DNA of 64,000 nt. Origin: Chelydra serpentina. Lineage: Eukaryota; Chordata; Testudines; Chelydridae. Each line of letters starts with the position of its first letter. The stretch's first letter is position 1. This document shows, piece by piece, positions 21,860-32,679 of the stretch. The notes under the pieces were generated by a model. It was not told the DNA's origin. It ran no database searches and saw only the letters and a program-made list of their open reading frames with translations. The DNA lies in NCBI GenBank assembly GCA_037349315.1, contig JBAIAC010000003.1, positions 16,244,501-16,308,500 of the forward strand. Direction: 5' to 3'. A program made the translations under genes and the position numbers.

Positions 21860-22960
21860 CTGCTGTGGGAGCCCCAGTTTCTCTGTTATTGGGGCAGGAA
21901 GACTAAAGTGTTGTTACCCTGATTATGTGAATCAAGGACAGTGGGCTTTTGTTATGATGAAGGGACTCGCCATTAGCTAAGCAGCACTTGCTAGGCGAGG
22001 GACATGGATTCCAAAACCCAGTGAATTGAGAAAGGCTGGGGACAGGTATTTGTATCTAATGGCATGGGCCTCTTCTGAGGGCTCTAAATGTCAATTGCAT
22101 CTTCTCTCTCTCCACTGTAGAATATCAGAGCTAATTTTGAGTTCCTTAGGAGTCTAATCACAGGTTGCTGAGTTGGAATCACTGTGGGCTGAGTGTGCAA
22201 ATGAGCACAAAGGCTCCTCTAACTACAAGCTGAAATCACTAAAAAGCTGAAATTGTTATGAGCTGAAATCACTGAGCACTGTGTTAAGTAGTGGGGGAGC
22301 CGGAAGATATATTGCTGAGTGGCTGGTGGAGCGGAGCGGCTGGCGGGACAGCCGGATCGGCTTGCAGGACAGCTGACGGAGCGGAGCAGTTGGCGGGACA
22401 ACCGGAGCGGCTTGCAGGCCGGCTGACGGAGCGGAGCTGCTGGTGGAGCGGAGCAGTTGGCGGGAGAGCCGGAGCGGCTTGCAGGACGGCTGAGCAGAGT
22501 GACTCATGGGATGGCTGGCGGAGCGGAGCGGAGCAGAGCCGAGCGAAGCCCCACGAAGGGACGGGGCAGTCAGCTTTGAGCCACGGAAGGTGCCCCTTAC
22601 CTCTCCCCTCCCCATTTCTGCCCAGACTGGGTGGGGGGGGAACACTCTGCAGAAGAACTTTTGAACACTGGGTCTGGACTTTTGGGTTGTTGGACTTTTG
22701 GGACTTTGGGTGATTTTTGGGGTTGCTGGACTCAAGAACCAAAGGGAAAGGGGGGAGGGATAGCTCAGTGGTTTGAGCATTGGCCTGCTAAACCCAGGGT
22801 TGTGAGTTCAATCCTTGAGGGGGCCATTTAGGGATCTGGGGCAAAAATTGGGGATTGGTCCTGCTTTGAGCAGGGGGTTGGACTAGATGACCTCCTAAGG
22901 TCCCTTCCAACTCTAATGATCTATGATTCTATGAAAGGACATGGCCAATTTGCTGGGGTG
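21860..22960. mobile_element. insertion in the DIRS-like element with GC-rich minisatellite
   Basis: DIRS coding similarity stops near 21830 and resumes near 23000. Between them is a sequence whose 22310-22560 part repeats a unit such as GAGCGGAGCGGCTGGCGGGACAGCCG four to five times. It resembles an LTR with variable internal repeats, but ends were not defined. A SINE lies inside or next to it. Confidence 0.35.
22748..22933 (+). repeat. tRNA-derived SINE with CR1 tail, full length
   Basis: Reads GGGAGGGATAGCTCAGTGG (A box), GTTGTGAGTTCAATCC (B box), a body GGCCATTTAGGGATCTGGGG, and a CR1-type tail GTTGGACTAGATGACCTCC ending in ATGATTCTATG. This is the best full copy in the window and matches the known tortoise Pol III SINE design. 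Confidence 0.92.
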
Positions 22961-23841
22961 GGTCGTTGTTCACAGTTTGGTTTACAAATCCTAGATGTGG
23001 TGTTTCCCCCAACAAAATGCTGCATTGTTTCTCTCTGTCATTAAAAGGTTTTTCTACACTCAGACTCTATGCTTGGGGCCTGATGAAGGGAACACCCTAG
23101 CCTACCAACCAGGGGTCTGTCCACTAGTTGAGGGGGGCAAGGACTGGGGCAGGCACTGTGAGCACCGAGTCCAAATGATGGCTGTTTGGCCGGTACACTG
23201 AAGCCAGCCAAGCCTGAAGGGGTCTGAGGTGCAACCTCGCATACCACACCTCGTATAAGCACATGACCATGTGACCTAACAGCCTAAGTGGGCCTTGACC
23301 TGTGACGACACTGACTGGAAGTGGGCTTCTGGGAGGAAGGCCCTGGCCTGGGTAGAATTGAACAACGCTCTGATAAACACTATCCTCTGAGCCGGGAGGA
23401 GTGTTGACTTCTGCTCGTTTATCAGCAGGCCCAGTGCTCGAAAGGTTGTTTGGACGAGGTGGTTGCTGGCTTTCACCTGAGATTGGATTCACCTGCCCAT
23501 TGACCAGCCAGTCACTGAGGTACAGATACACATGCACCCCATACCTTCTCAGGAAGGGCTGAAACTATTACCAGGCATTTCATAAAGACCCATTTGGCTA
23601 CTGACAGGCCGAATGGGAGGATGGTAAACTGTCAATGAGTCTGGTTCACAACGATCCAGAGAAACCTTCTGTGGCCTCAGAAAACAGAGATGTGGAAATA
23701 GGCATCTTTCAAATCGAGAGCAGCATCCCAGTCCCCTGCATCCAGGGAAGGAATGATGGAGGCGATGCACAACTTCAGCCTTTGAGATGTTGCAGGTCTA
23801 GAATGGGTCAGAGACCCACTTTGGCACTCAGGATTAAGGAG

Positions 23842-24420
23842 TGTGACGTTGCACTCCACATGCTTTATGGAAATATACTTATGAAAGTGAATATGATGTA
23901 ACTGGAAGATGCTTTATGCAAAAGATCTCTTGTATGATGTCATTAGAATGCTTGTAATCTACTGAGTGTGTTCATTCTACTTGTTTGCATGTATTATTTC
24001 TATGTCTGGAGCTGGGGAAATAAGATATGAACTTGCATCACTGTTTTAGTCACACCAGGTGAGGGCTGTCAATGGGACATTAGGAACTTGATGGCTCCTA
24101 TTGATTAGGACAATTGATAGTTAATGGTTTATTTACCTGAAAGCCTTCCTGTGTAAGTGGGGGAGGCTAACCCAGGAGGAATGGAAACTAGAGGTCTCAG
24201 AGACATGTGACCATACCACCTGATAGTGAAATCCATCTTAAATCTGGTACGTTTCCATTTAGCAGGAGGGGCAGGGACCCAGAGAGACAAAAGATTCCTG
24301 CCTTGTGTCAAAGTTATAAAAGGGGGTACCGGTCATGAGAAAACCCCTGCTTATCACCTGAGATGTCTGCTGGATCTAACAAAGACTGTACCGGGGAAAG
24401 GACTGGGCCCATCCACCCCT
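23842..24420 (+). mobile_element. probable ERV-type LTR (end uncertain)
   Basis: TGTGACGTTGCACTCCACATG begins where DIRS coding similarity stops. The following sequence (GGAAATAAGATATGAAC, then GGTACCGGTCATGAGAAAACC, then TACCGGGGAAAGGACTGGGC) resembles ERV LTRs of sauropsids as I recall them. I could not place the 3' end or a target duplication. Confidence 0.35.
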
Positions 24421-25665
24421 CTTCTCCTCTGTGCTGCGCTCCACAGGGATGAGCAGGGTGGGGCACTGATGGGGTCTCAGAGGGACCAGACCCCAAATTC
24501 CCCCATGTGCGTGTTGAGGGCGCAGCTAGAGAGGGGAACACTGTTGGTGGCCAAGATGCAGGACTCAGGACAGTCTCTGGCGAGCTGGCAGCCCCAGGAC
24601 TGTGGGGGAGTGGGGGTTGAAAGCGGGGAGGGGGGCAGGAGGGGACAGTTAGGACAGTGGTTGGGGAGGGGGCAGTGGGGACAGAACAGCAGCTCCCTAG
24701 CGCAGGCCTAGGGGCAGGCGAGCAGAGTCCCTCTCTCAGCACTGGGGAGGCCAATGTCCATGTGAGCAGGTCAGGCTGGACAGGCTCAGCAGCAGGGGAC
24801 CAATGGGTGAGACTAGTCAGGAGAGGGTTAAACGAGCTACAGAAGAGGCAGGCTAGGGGGGCAGACACTTGGCAGGTGTCCAGGGCAGGACAGGAATGAG
24901 TTTTCATTGCTGCTGTCTCAGTGCTGTGAGCCAGGAGGGATTGGGGGTGGGAGGTGCTCCAACAAGGGGCTGGTCCTGGGTGAGCACCAATGCGACAGGC
25001 CAGTACCACTGACACGGGGGAATCAGGGATTGTCACTCCCCAGTCCCCTGTCAGGAAGGGCAGAGCAATTACATCAGAGACCCCCTCACCTGCCAGGGAC
25101 AGTTCAGCAGCGCCAGGCACTGAACGCTTATGGATCATCCCCGTGCTAAGTGAGACAGCACAATCGGGGGCCTGGCCAGGTGGCTACAGCCCCCCACATC
25201 AGGGACAGAGCAGGGAGAACGGCTCTGTACACGTCTATCGATAGTGTGCTGGGGAACCTGCCTGACTCCGGGGGCTCCCACTGGGGGACACGGGCTGGGT
25301 TTGTGCTGCCAGGAGTAAGGCAGCCCGGGAGTCTCTGCATGTTACAGGGGCTGATTCTCTCACTAACTCTCCAGCCCAAGTCGATGTCAGACCCTCACTC
25401 TGCGGACTCTGACCTGAGATAAACTCACTCTGGAAATAAGACAAAGCGAACAATGAAGGAGGCTCACTGGTGAGCAGCTTCTCCCCAGGGCTGGGGTGAA
25501 TGCAGCACTGCCTGCTCTTGTGACTTTACCGTGCGTCTCATGATGCTGGGTGGTTTTATTAAATCCCCAGTTCCTGGACTCATGGGATATGGGGAGAGTC
25601 TCAGCTCTATTTTCTTACAGCAGTAACTTCTAGACCTTCTAGCAGCAGGGAAAACCTTGGAAATT
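24421..25665. other. intron 2, no recognised feature
   Basis: An 825-nt open frame runs on the minus strand (24314-25138) but it is proline/serine-rich, matches no family I know and overlaps other frames. I take it as chance. Confidence 0.4.
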
Positions 25666-25670
25666 TGTCC

Positions 25671-26512
25671 TGTGACGGGGTCCGTTTACCCCGCACTAGC
25701 CCAGACAGGGTTGAACCCATGGGATTGACAGCAGAAGTCCCGCCCCCCTGGCAAGACTGAGCATGCTCCAAATATTCTAGGTGTATAAAGGGAGGGAGCC
25801 CAGCTCATTTGCGGGGGAGAGATCGCAGGGGAAGGACCTGCCTGGGGAGCTCCAGCAGAGGGCCACTCACAGCCACGGACTGCAGCAGGGACCGAAGCCT
25901 TTCACGGCCTGCCTGGATCCCCACGAGGGGAGGAGCCCGCGATGACCACCGGCCCTGCTGACCATGGAGGACCCGACACCTCATGGGATACCCCAACACA
26001 GACTCTGGTAGGGAGTGACCCAGGGAGGGCGGTGGAATGGTACCTCCCACCCCGGAGGAACTCAGCGTCTTCCGGCCGGACCCTCCCCGCTGAGTCAGTG
26101 GCGAGTTGTCGCTCTACTGCTCCAGCCGCTAGGCCACGCTGCCCTGCACCGAAGGGGGGCGTTATAGACTCCGGCCTCTAGGCCGCGCTGCCCTGTGCCA
26201 AAGGGTGGTGCTAGAGACTCCGGCCACTAGGCCACGCTTCCCTGCACCCAAGGGGGGCATTATAGACTCCGGCTGCTAGGCCGCGCTGCCCTGTGCCAAA
26301 GGGTGGTGATAGAGACTCTGGCCACTAGGCCACGCTGCCCTGCACCAAAGGGTGGTGTTACAGACTCCGGCCGCTAGGCCACGCTGCCCGACACTGAGAG
26401 GTAGCGTCAGAGACTGTGACCGCTAGGCCGCGCTGCCTGACTAGGGGGGTAGCATCAGAGACTGTGACTGGTAGGCTGCGCTGCCCTGACCCTAGGGGCG
26501 TGGACCATCACA
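25671..26512 (+). repeat. 5' LTR with internal minisatellite
   Basis: 842 bp, TGTGACGGGGTCC to ACCATCACA. From about 26110 to 26480 a unit near 59 bp (CGCTAGGCCACGCTGCCCTG...) is repeated about six times. The 3' LTR carries fewer units, which explains most of the roughly 100-bp length difference. Confidence 0.88.
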
Positions 26513-26600
26513 CGTGGTGGAGAATGTGGGCATCGCCCAGGACCTGCTGAAAGGTCCAGAGGAGGGAAGCTAGGCGACGGGAACCCCACCGCTGTCCAAG

Positions 26601-27059
26601 ATGGATACTGAGAAGTTTCTAAAATGGATGCTGGAGAATCAGCAATAACAGACAGCTCACCAGCGACAGCTACAGGCTCACATGATGCAGCAGATGGCCA
26701 GCCAGCAGCAGTCGCAGAGGGCGCAGGATCAGGAGCAACAGCAGCAGCTCCTTCGTGAGTTGGCCGCTCAGCAACAATTACAACAGGAACGACTAGTCCA
26801 ACAAGTGGCAACTCTACTGCACCCGCCGGGAGCCCCAACCCCCACACCAACGGGAGCGGGATCTGGAGAGGCTTTGGTGGGGTTACCAATTCGCCTTACT
26901 AAGATGGGACCAGACGACGACCCCGAGGCATTCCTGGTCACGTTCGAGCAGGTCGCCACCGCTGCTCGATGGCCCCCAGAACACTGGGCCACCATGCTGG
27001 CTCCTTATTTGACGGGGCAGGCACAGACTGCCTACCGCAACCTTGATCCCCCCGGGTGA
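26601..27059 (+). pseudogene. Gypsy gag (broken)
   Basis: The likely gag start ATG is at 26601, but the frame hits TAA at 26646-26648 and reopens at 26682. The product is glutamine-rich and predicted to be a coiled coil (MQQMASQQQSQRAQDQEQQ), followed by GPDDDPEAFLVTFEQVA and a WATMLAPYLTGQAQTAY stretch. This resembles the SCAN-like capsid region known from Gmr1-type gag. The frame ends at 27059 and similarity continues in another frame, so at least one stop and one shift disable it. Confidence 0.7.
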
Positions 27060-27547
27060 AAGTGGCCATATTAGATCAGACCGGCATTAGCCCTGAGACA
27101 TACCGCCAGCGCCTCCGTAAAGAGCAGTACCCCCGTGGGGCTCGGCCTCGGGCTGTGGCCCAACGGGTCCGGGATCTCTGTTGGAGATGGTTAAACCTAG
27201 AAGGCTTGACCGGGCCCCAGTTGGCGGAGATGGTGGCACTTGAACGGTTCACCCAGATCCTCCTGGCAGGAGGGAGAGCATGGGTGCAACGCCACCGACC
27301 AGCGACTTCCCTTTTGCAGGAAGGGCTGGTCCCTGACCTTAAATTCTTGGCAGAACAGATATACCTACAGTGTCTCCATGGGGATATCCGCCCGTACCCC
27401 ACAACCTGGGTGAGGATTAAGATTGGCCAGCAGGAGGAAGTCCTCCATGTGGGCGTGGCCCCCAAATTGGCCTACCCCATAGTGCTGGGGCGAGATTGGC
27501 CTGAGTTTGGGCAGGTCCTCCAGCTATATCAACCCGCCACTCCATAA
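27056..27547 (+). pseudogene. Gypsy gag C-terminal region and protease remnant
   Basis: The first half ([24 protein letters not shown]) continues the capsid region. The second half, from [16 protein letters not shown] to [11 protein letters not shown], looks like the C-terminal part of a retropepsin fold (the ILGRD-type motif). The protease active-site D-T/S-G is not seen, so the N-terminal part of the protease is missing. Confidence 0.6.
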
Positions 27548-27959
27548 AGGGAACGGGTCTCGTTTCCAGGGAGGGGACTGCTCGGACACTCACCAGAGGC
27601 AGACCCCAGGGAAGGGACATCTACGGCGGGGAAGGTGCCTGCCAATGCCCAACACCCATCCGTGAGAGACACGCAGGTAGAGCTGGAGAGGGATATTGGT
27701 TTCCTGCGCGAACAAAGAGAGGACCCAACCCTGAGTAAGGCATGGGATCAGGCCACCGCCCCCGGCCCTGGAGCGGACACACCTCTGAGACTTCCGCAGG
27801 GACCCCGGTTTGAGATCCGGCGGGAACGCGTCTATCGGGTGGTGCAGGAACCACAGACACCCGAGCCACTCTATCAGCTGCTGGTTCCCCGAAGGTTGAC
27901 GAGGCCTCCTACAGTTAGCGCAGGCAAATCCCTGGGCAGGACACCTGGGATGGGAAAAG

Positions 27960-28735
27960 ACTCTTCAGAGGGTGGCCCGCCGATTCTTTTGGCCCGGCAT
28001 TCACAGAGAGGTCCGAGACTATTGCGCGTCTTGCCCGGAATGCCAGCGGGCCGGACCAAAGGGTATACCCCGAGCACCCTTAGTACCTCTGCCCGTGGTC
28101 GGTATACCCTTTGAAAGTATCGGAATGGACTTGGTTGGACCCTTAGAAAGAAGTAAGACAGGGAATTGGTTTATTTTGGTGATTGTGGACTACGCGACAC
28201 GTTATCCCGAGGCTGTTCCCCTCCGATCTACCACGGCGCCGGTGATTGCCGCCGAACTTGTGAAGGTCTTCGCTAGGGTTGGATACCCGCGGAGATCCTG
28301 ACGGACCAAGGTACTAAAGTATCCTCTAAACTAATAGCCGAGCTGTGTTGCCTCTTGAATATACGGACACTCTGAACGTTGGTTTACCATCCGCAAACAG
28401 ATGGTCTAGTGGACCGTTTTAATAGTACCCTGAAATCCATGTTACGGAAGTTCGTGGAGGAGGACCCCAGCTACTGGGATACACTATTGCCAGCCCTGCT
28501 GTTCGCCATAAGGGAAGTGCCCCAAGCATCGACCGGGTTCTCGCCCTTTGAACTCTTGTATGGCCGGCAGCCCCGAGGGATCTTGGACCTCCTGAGAGAA
28601 GACTGGGAGTCGCAGGAGACACAAGTCCTTGGGACTACCCAGTATGTGCTACACCTCCGAGAACGGCTCCGAACCTTGGGGGCTTTTGCCAAGGAGGACC
28701 TTCTGTGGGCCCAAGAGACGCAAGAACGGATCTAA
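27960..28735 (+). pseudogene. Gypsy integrase (broken, catalytic Glu changed)
   Basis: Zinc-binding part FWPGIHREVRDYCASCPECQ (H and CxxC seen), catalytic core with GMDLVGPLERS (first Asp), VIVDYATRYPEA, and LTDQGTK near 28297 (second Asp, in a different frame), then HPQTDGLVDRFNSTLK where the usual Glu of the DDE triad is Asp. A frameshift and a stop lie between 28301 and 28379. A chromatin-binding-type tail region (DVRTYHVNLLKAW) follows near 28900. It lies upstream of RT. Confidence 0.8.
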
Positions 28736-29118
28736 AACAGAGGGACTAAGGTACAGAGTTTCGATCCGGGGGATCAGGTGTTGCTCTTGTTACCCTCGGC
28801 CGAGTCGAAGCTCCTGGCCAAGTGGCAGGGGCCTTATGAGGTGATCCGACGAGTTGGGCCAGTAGATTGAGGTCCGGTTGCCTGGTAGGCGGAGGGACAT
28901 TCGGACCTACCATGTGAATCTTTTAAAGGCCTGGAAGGCAAGGGAGGCCTTGTTCATCACCCCCAGACCCAGAACTTGGACCACTAGCAGGGGAACCCCT
29001 AGACCCAAGGCCGGCCGCGCTCGGGACCGGCCTCACCCCAGCGCAGCAGGAGCAAATACAGCGGCTCATGAAAGAGTTCCCCGATGTTCTATCAACCAGC
29101 CCGGGGTGAACCAACTGT

Positions 29119-29966
29119 ATGAGCCATCATATTGCGACAACACAGGGTCAGAGAGTGAGGGATAACCACCGACCGCTGCCCCGGAAGATGTGGGCCATGG
29201 TACGACAAGAACTGAATATGGTGCTTGAGATGGGGGTGGTCGAGGAGTCGAAGAGTGAATGGCGCAGCCCAATCGTTCTGGTACCAAACCCCAACGGGAT
29301 CACTCGATACTGTATCGATTTCCGGAAGGTCAACGCTATCTCGCGTTTCAACGCATACCCAATGCCCCGGGTGGAAGAACTCCTGGAACGACTTGGGGGA
29401 GCGAGGTATTTATCAACTCTAGATTTAACCAAGGGGTATTGGCAAATCCCCCTTACACCAAACTCCCGGGAGAAAACCGCCTTCCCAACAGTGGAAAACC
29501 GCTCTTCCACTTCGTAACCATGCCGTTCGGGCTACACGGAGCAGCAGCGACGTTTCAGCGGCTGAAGAATAAGGTCTTGCTGCCTCACGATCGATATGCA
29601 GCGGCATATATAGACAACATTGTAGTCTATAGTAACACCTGGAAGGACCACCTCCGGCATCTCGCTGAGGTATTACAGGCCCTTAGAACCGATGGCCTCA
29701 CGGCCAACCCGGCAAAATGCCATCTCGGACAGGAAGAGGTGACCTACCTCGGGTACGTGGTGGGGATGGGGGGGGGGGAATTACGTCCCCTAATCCATAA
29801 CGTACAAGCTCTCACGGATACACCCGTACCCAAGACGAAGAAACAGGTACGCCAGTTTTTGGGACTGGCCGGGTACTATCGCCGTTTCGTACCGGACTTC
29901 GTGTCCATAGCTGCCCCCGTCAGACCTGACAAAGAAATCTCAGCCACAACAGGTGCGGTGGTCTGA
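29119..29966 (+). pseudogene. Gypsy reverse transcriptase (frameshifted)
   Basis: Motifs in order: VEESKSEWRSPIVLVPN, YCIDFRKVNAISRFNAYPMPR, LSTLDLTKGYWQIPL, then in the next frame FVTMPFGLHGAAATFQ and AAYIDNIVVYS, where the usual YxDD box is YIDN. NPAKCHLGQEEVTYLGYVV and KKQVRQFLGLAGYYRRFVPDF end the domain. The YIDN change and the shift near 29460-29510 make it inactive. Confidence 0.85.
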
Positions 29967-30440
29967 CCCCTGCGACAAGGCCTTCAGGACTCTGAAAGAA
30001 CGACTCACACAGGAACCAGTCCTGCGACACCCCAACTTTTCAAAGGAGTTTATACTTCAAACAGATGCCTCTGAGGTAGGCTTAGGGGCTGTGCTCTCCC
30101 AAGAACTGGAGGGTGAGGAACACCCCATACTCTACCTGAGTCGCAAATTATTTCCTCGAGGACAACACTACTCAACGATAGAGAAAGGAGCCCTGGCCGC
30201 GAAATGGGCTATTGACGCCTTGCGCTATTATTTACTGGGGAACACCTTCAAATTGATCATCGACCATGCCCCACTCCGGTGGCTACACAGCATGAAGGAT
30301 GCGAACCCCCGGATCATGCGCTGGTACCTGTCACTCCTACCTTATGACTTCCGTGTGTTCCACCGTCTGGGTAAGACTCACACTAATGTAGATTTCTTTT
30401 CTAGACAGGGACAGGAGGAGGGGGAGACGGACCGCCCCCG
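29953..30440 (+). pseudogene. Gypsy RNase H (open frame)
   Basis: ILQTDASEVGLGAVLSQ (first catalytic Asp), YLSRKLFPRGQHYSTIEKGALAAKWA (Glu), then LIIDHAPLRWLHSMKD (Asp) form the usual RNase H pattern. The open frame runs to 30555 through the polypurine tract into the 3' LTR. Confidence 0.85.
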
Positions 30441-30463
30441 GGGGTCCTTCTTAAGGGGGAGGG

Positions 30464-31209
30464 TGTCTGACGGGGTCCACTTACCCCACACTAGCCCAGA
30501 CAGGGTTGAACCCATGGGATTGACAGCAGAAGTCCCGCCCCCCTGGCAAGACTGAGCATGCTCCAAATGTTCTAGGTGTATAAAGGGAGGGAGCCCAGCT
30601 CATTTGGGGGGAGAGATCGCAGGGGAAGGACCTGCTTGGGGAGCTCCAGCAGAGGGCCACTCACAGCCATGGACTGCAGCAGGGACCGAAGCCTTTCACG
30701 GCCTGCCTGGATCCCCACGAGGGGAGGAGCCCGCGACGACCACCGGCCCTGCTGACCACGGAGGACCCAACACCTCATGGGATACCCCAACACGGACTCT
30801 GGTAGGGAGTGACCCAGGGAGGGCGGTGGAATGGTACCTCCCACCCTGGAGAAACTCAGCGTGTTTCGGCCGGACCCTCCCCGCTGAGTCAGTGGCGAGT
30901 TGCCGCGCTACTGCTCCGGCCGCTAGGCCACACTACCCTGCACCAAAGGGGGGTGCTACAGATCCCGGCCACTAGGCCACACTACCCTGCACCAAACGGG
31001 GGTGCTACAGATCCCGGCCGCTAGGCCACACTACCCTGCACCAAAGGGGGGTGCTAGAGACTCCGGCTGCTAGGCCACGCTACCCTGCACCAAAGGGTGG
31101 TGTTACAGACTACGACCGCTAGGCCACGCTGCCCGGCACTGAGGGGTAGCATCAGAGACTGTGACTGGTAGGCCACGCTGCCCTGACCCTAGGGGCGTGG
31201 ACCGTCACA
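30464..31209 (+). repeat. 3' LTR of the Gmr1-like element
   Basis: 746 bp, TGTCTGACGGGGTCC to ACCGTCACA. It matches the 5' LTR closely, has fewer copies of the ~59-bp internal repeat, and has a two-base insertion at its start. LTR divergence of a few percent by eye suggests a moderately old insertion. Confidence 0.88.
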
Positions 31210-31214
31210 TGTCC

Positions 31215-31903
31215 CCTAAAGGTTCAAACCAGAGGGCAAATAAAAATAAGCTCCAATATTATTCCCAAAATACTCACAACATTTAAGCCAAACTCAGGAT
31301 TTTTGGGGCCTGACTCGTGATGTCTGAACACTTGAGGCTGTCGATATTGGGATTCCCCATCACTCGGTGTCTGGGAATTGAGACAAGACGTCTCAGAGCC
31401 CTGTTCTAGCTCTAGGGTCTGACAGCGTCACTGTTGTAGCTGGGAGGAACAAACCCCCCTGTCCAGAAATCGCTGGGTACGATTCTGTGGCCTGGGTCAC
31501 CAGGAGGTCGGACTAGCCGGATCTGATGGGAACTTCTGGCTTTTGCACCTCTGCCACTCTGTCTGGGAAATAATCACACCCAAAGGGCAGTAGAGGCAGC
31601 TGTAAGTGGGACTGGTAGCAGAAATCTGGGGTGTTTGGGGAGGGGACAGTATGACAGTCCCACTTTGGAGAATGTCAAAAAATGTCTTTCCCGTGGACCC
31701 TCCATCCAGCAGTCCCTCCCTCCCACCCCATGTCCCTTTGTCCCCCACATTCACACTGACACCAGCGAGAAAACACCCGAGGGTTGTCCCCTCCCTTCAC
31801 ACCCAAAACGTATCCCTGTGTCCCTTCAGCCTGTTTATATCAACCACACACCCCCACACTCCATGTCCCTGCATCCCTAGGTTGTGTCCTGTCCTTCACT
31901 CAC
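31215..31903. other. intron 2, 5' part, no recognised feature
   Basis: C-rich intronic sequence leading up to the alpha1 donor at 31903. No repeat or coding signal stands out. Confidence 0.4.
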
Positions 31904-32167
31904 CCTCAGTCCGGTTGTAGAGCTGACTCAGGGTGTTCAGACTCGTTTTGTACCATTTCTGGTAGCGCTGTCCCCACCAAGTCCTCTCGTCCCAGAACTC
32001 CAGACCCTCTTTCTGTGCCATCCACACTAGGCCGGGCTTCGCCCTCTGCGTCTCGCTGGTGTAGACGTAGTTAACCTGATCATCCACGTACACAACACGT
32101 CTGTACCAGGGCAGCCCGGGGCCAGGCTCCGACACCACCGTGTCCAAAACGCGCCTGGAATGCAGGC
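31904..32167 (-). CDS. MHC class I exon 2 (alpha1 domain)
   Basis: This 264-nt exon encodes 88 residues resembling class I alpha1. It has the SEPGPGLPW turn, a YVDD motif, the SETQRAKP segment, an EFWDERT helix start and a C-terminal YNRTEG holding the conserved Asn-86-type glycosylation sequon (N-R-T). The acceptor follows a pyrimidine-rich tract ending CTTCAG and the donor is GTGAGT, both phase 1. Odd residues: by alignment from memory to family members, position 7 (usually Tyr) is Val, position 59 (usually Tyr) is Phe, and position 84 (Tyr in mammals, Arg in many other vertebrates) is Leu. The glycine of the usual GYVD motif is Val. The fold should hold, but peptide N- and C-terminal anchoring may differ from classical molecules. 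Confidence 0.9.
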
Positions 32168-32679
32168 CTGAAGGGTGGAGATTGGGGGAGGGGGAAGTCA
32201 GACCCAACCAGACCTTGCCAGGAGCCCCTGGCAATATGTGAGAGGCAGTGCCAGCCCTCAGGAGCGCTCCTGTGGGAGGGAGACCTGGGGAAGGGCTCAC
32301 AGAACGGCCTGACGGGGAGAAAGAGATGGTGGGGTAGAAGGAGAAAGGGAGGCAGGGCGGAGGGGGAGTGAGGAGGGGAAGGGGTGGGGAGGTACAGGGG
32401 GGCTGGAGCATGTGAGGAGTAGGGGAGCATATGGGGACAGTGTATTGGGGGTACAGGGGAATGTGAGGCAGGAGAGGGGGCCCAGGAGGAGGGTGAGGGC
32501 TGGAGTACCATGTGGGGAAAAGGAAAGGGGTGTTATGGGAGAGGGTGGGGCAGGAGAACTGCAGGGGAGGAGATGCAGGAGCTGAAGCTGGGGAAGGCAA
32601 GGTGGGCAGTGGGATGTAACCAAGCTACAGGTGGGAGCCAGGACACCGTCTGTGCACAGAATTTACTATAATTTATTCA
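32168..32679. other. intron 1, proximal to alpha1, purine-rich
   Basis: Strongly G/A-rich on the plus strand (GGGGAGG-type repeats at 32330-32600), giving long but meaningless open frames on the minus strand. No exon other than alpha1 is seen. Confidence 0.5.

Larger units (their letters stand above)
18860..23841 (-). mobile_element. DIRS-like tyrosine-recombinase retrotransposon, degenerate
   Basis: On the minus strand, in order: RT palm start AALDLKDAYFHISVF (about 23690), RT/RNase H region (23276-23537, ALGLLINEQKS and RALFNSTQARAFLP), RNase H end (21407-21823, LLGAQNKLADQL), and tyrosine-recombinase region (19599-20069 YLSWKVSFLVAIT; 19250-19527 LTAHSVRAQASS then DICRAVTCASVHTFSSSYT). 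HSVR fits the H-x-x-R recombinase motif and the final tyrosine is in HTFSSSY. All frames are broken by stops, shifts and three insertions. The element lies in intron 2. RT, then RNase H, then recombinase is the DIRS order. Confidence 0.75.
25671..31209 (+). mobile_element. complete Gypsy LTR retrotransposon, Gmr1-like order (INT before RT)
   Basis: Two LTRs (25671-26512 and 30464-31209) bracket gag, protease, integrase, RT and RNase H in that order. An exact 5-bp duplication TGTCC flanks it (25666-25670 and 31210-31214). A TGGTGGAGAATGTGGG primer-site-like stretch follows the 5' LTR and a TTAAGGGGGAGGG polypurine tract precedes the 3' LTR. Integrase ahead of RT is the arrangement of the Gmr1-like Gypsy clade, unlike other Gypsy elements. 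The coding region has stops and shifts, so it is dead. It sits in intron 2 of the class I gene, in the opposite orientation to it. Confidence 0.9.

Noticed and set aside
22748..22820. Functional tRNA gene
   Set aside because: The A and B boxes belong to the SINE head: the cloverleaf is degenerate and the sequence continues into a CR1 tail, with other copies in the window.
24314..25138. 274-codon open frame on the minus strand
   Set aside because: No recognisable motif, low-complexity Ser/Pro composition, overlapping frames on the plus strand, and it lies inside the class I intron.
31896..32600. 234-codon open frame as a single exon
   Set aside because: Only its last 88 codons are alpha1. 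The rest is purine-rich intron upstream of a clear acceptor at 32168.
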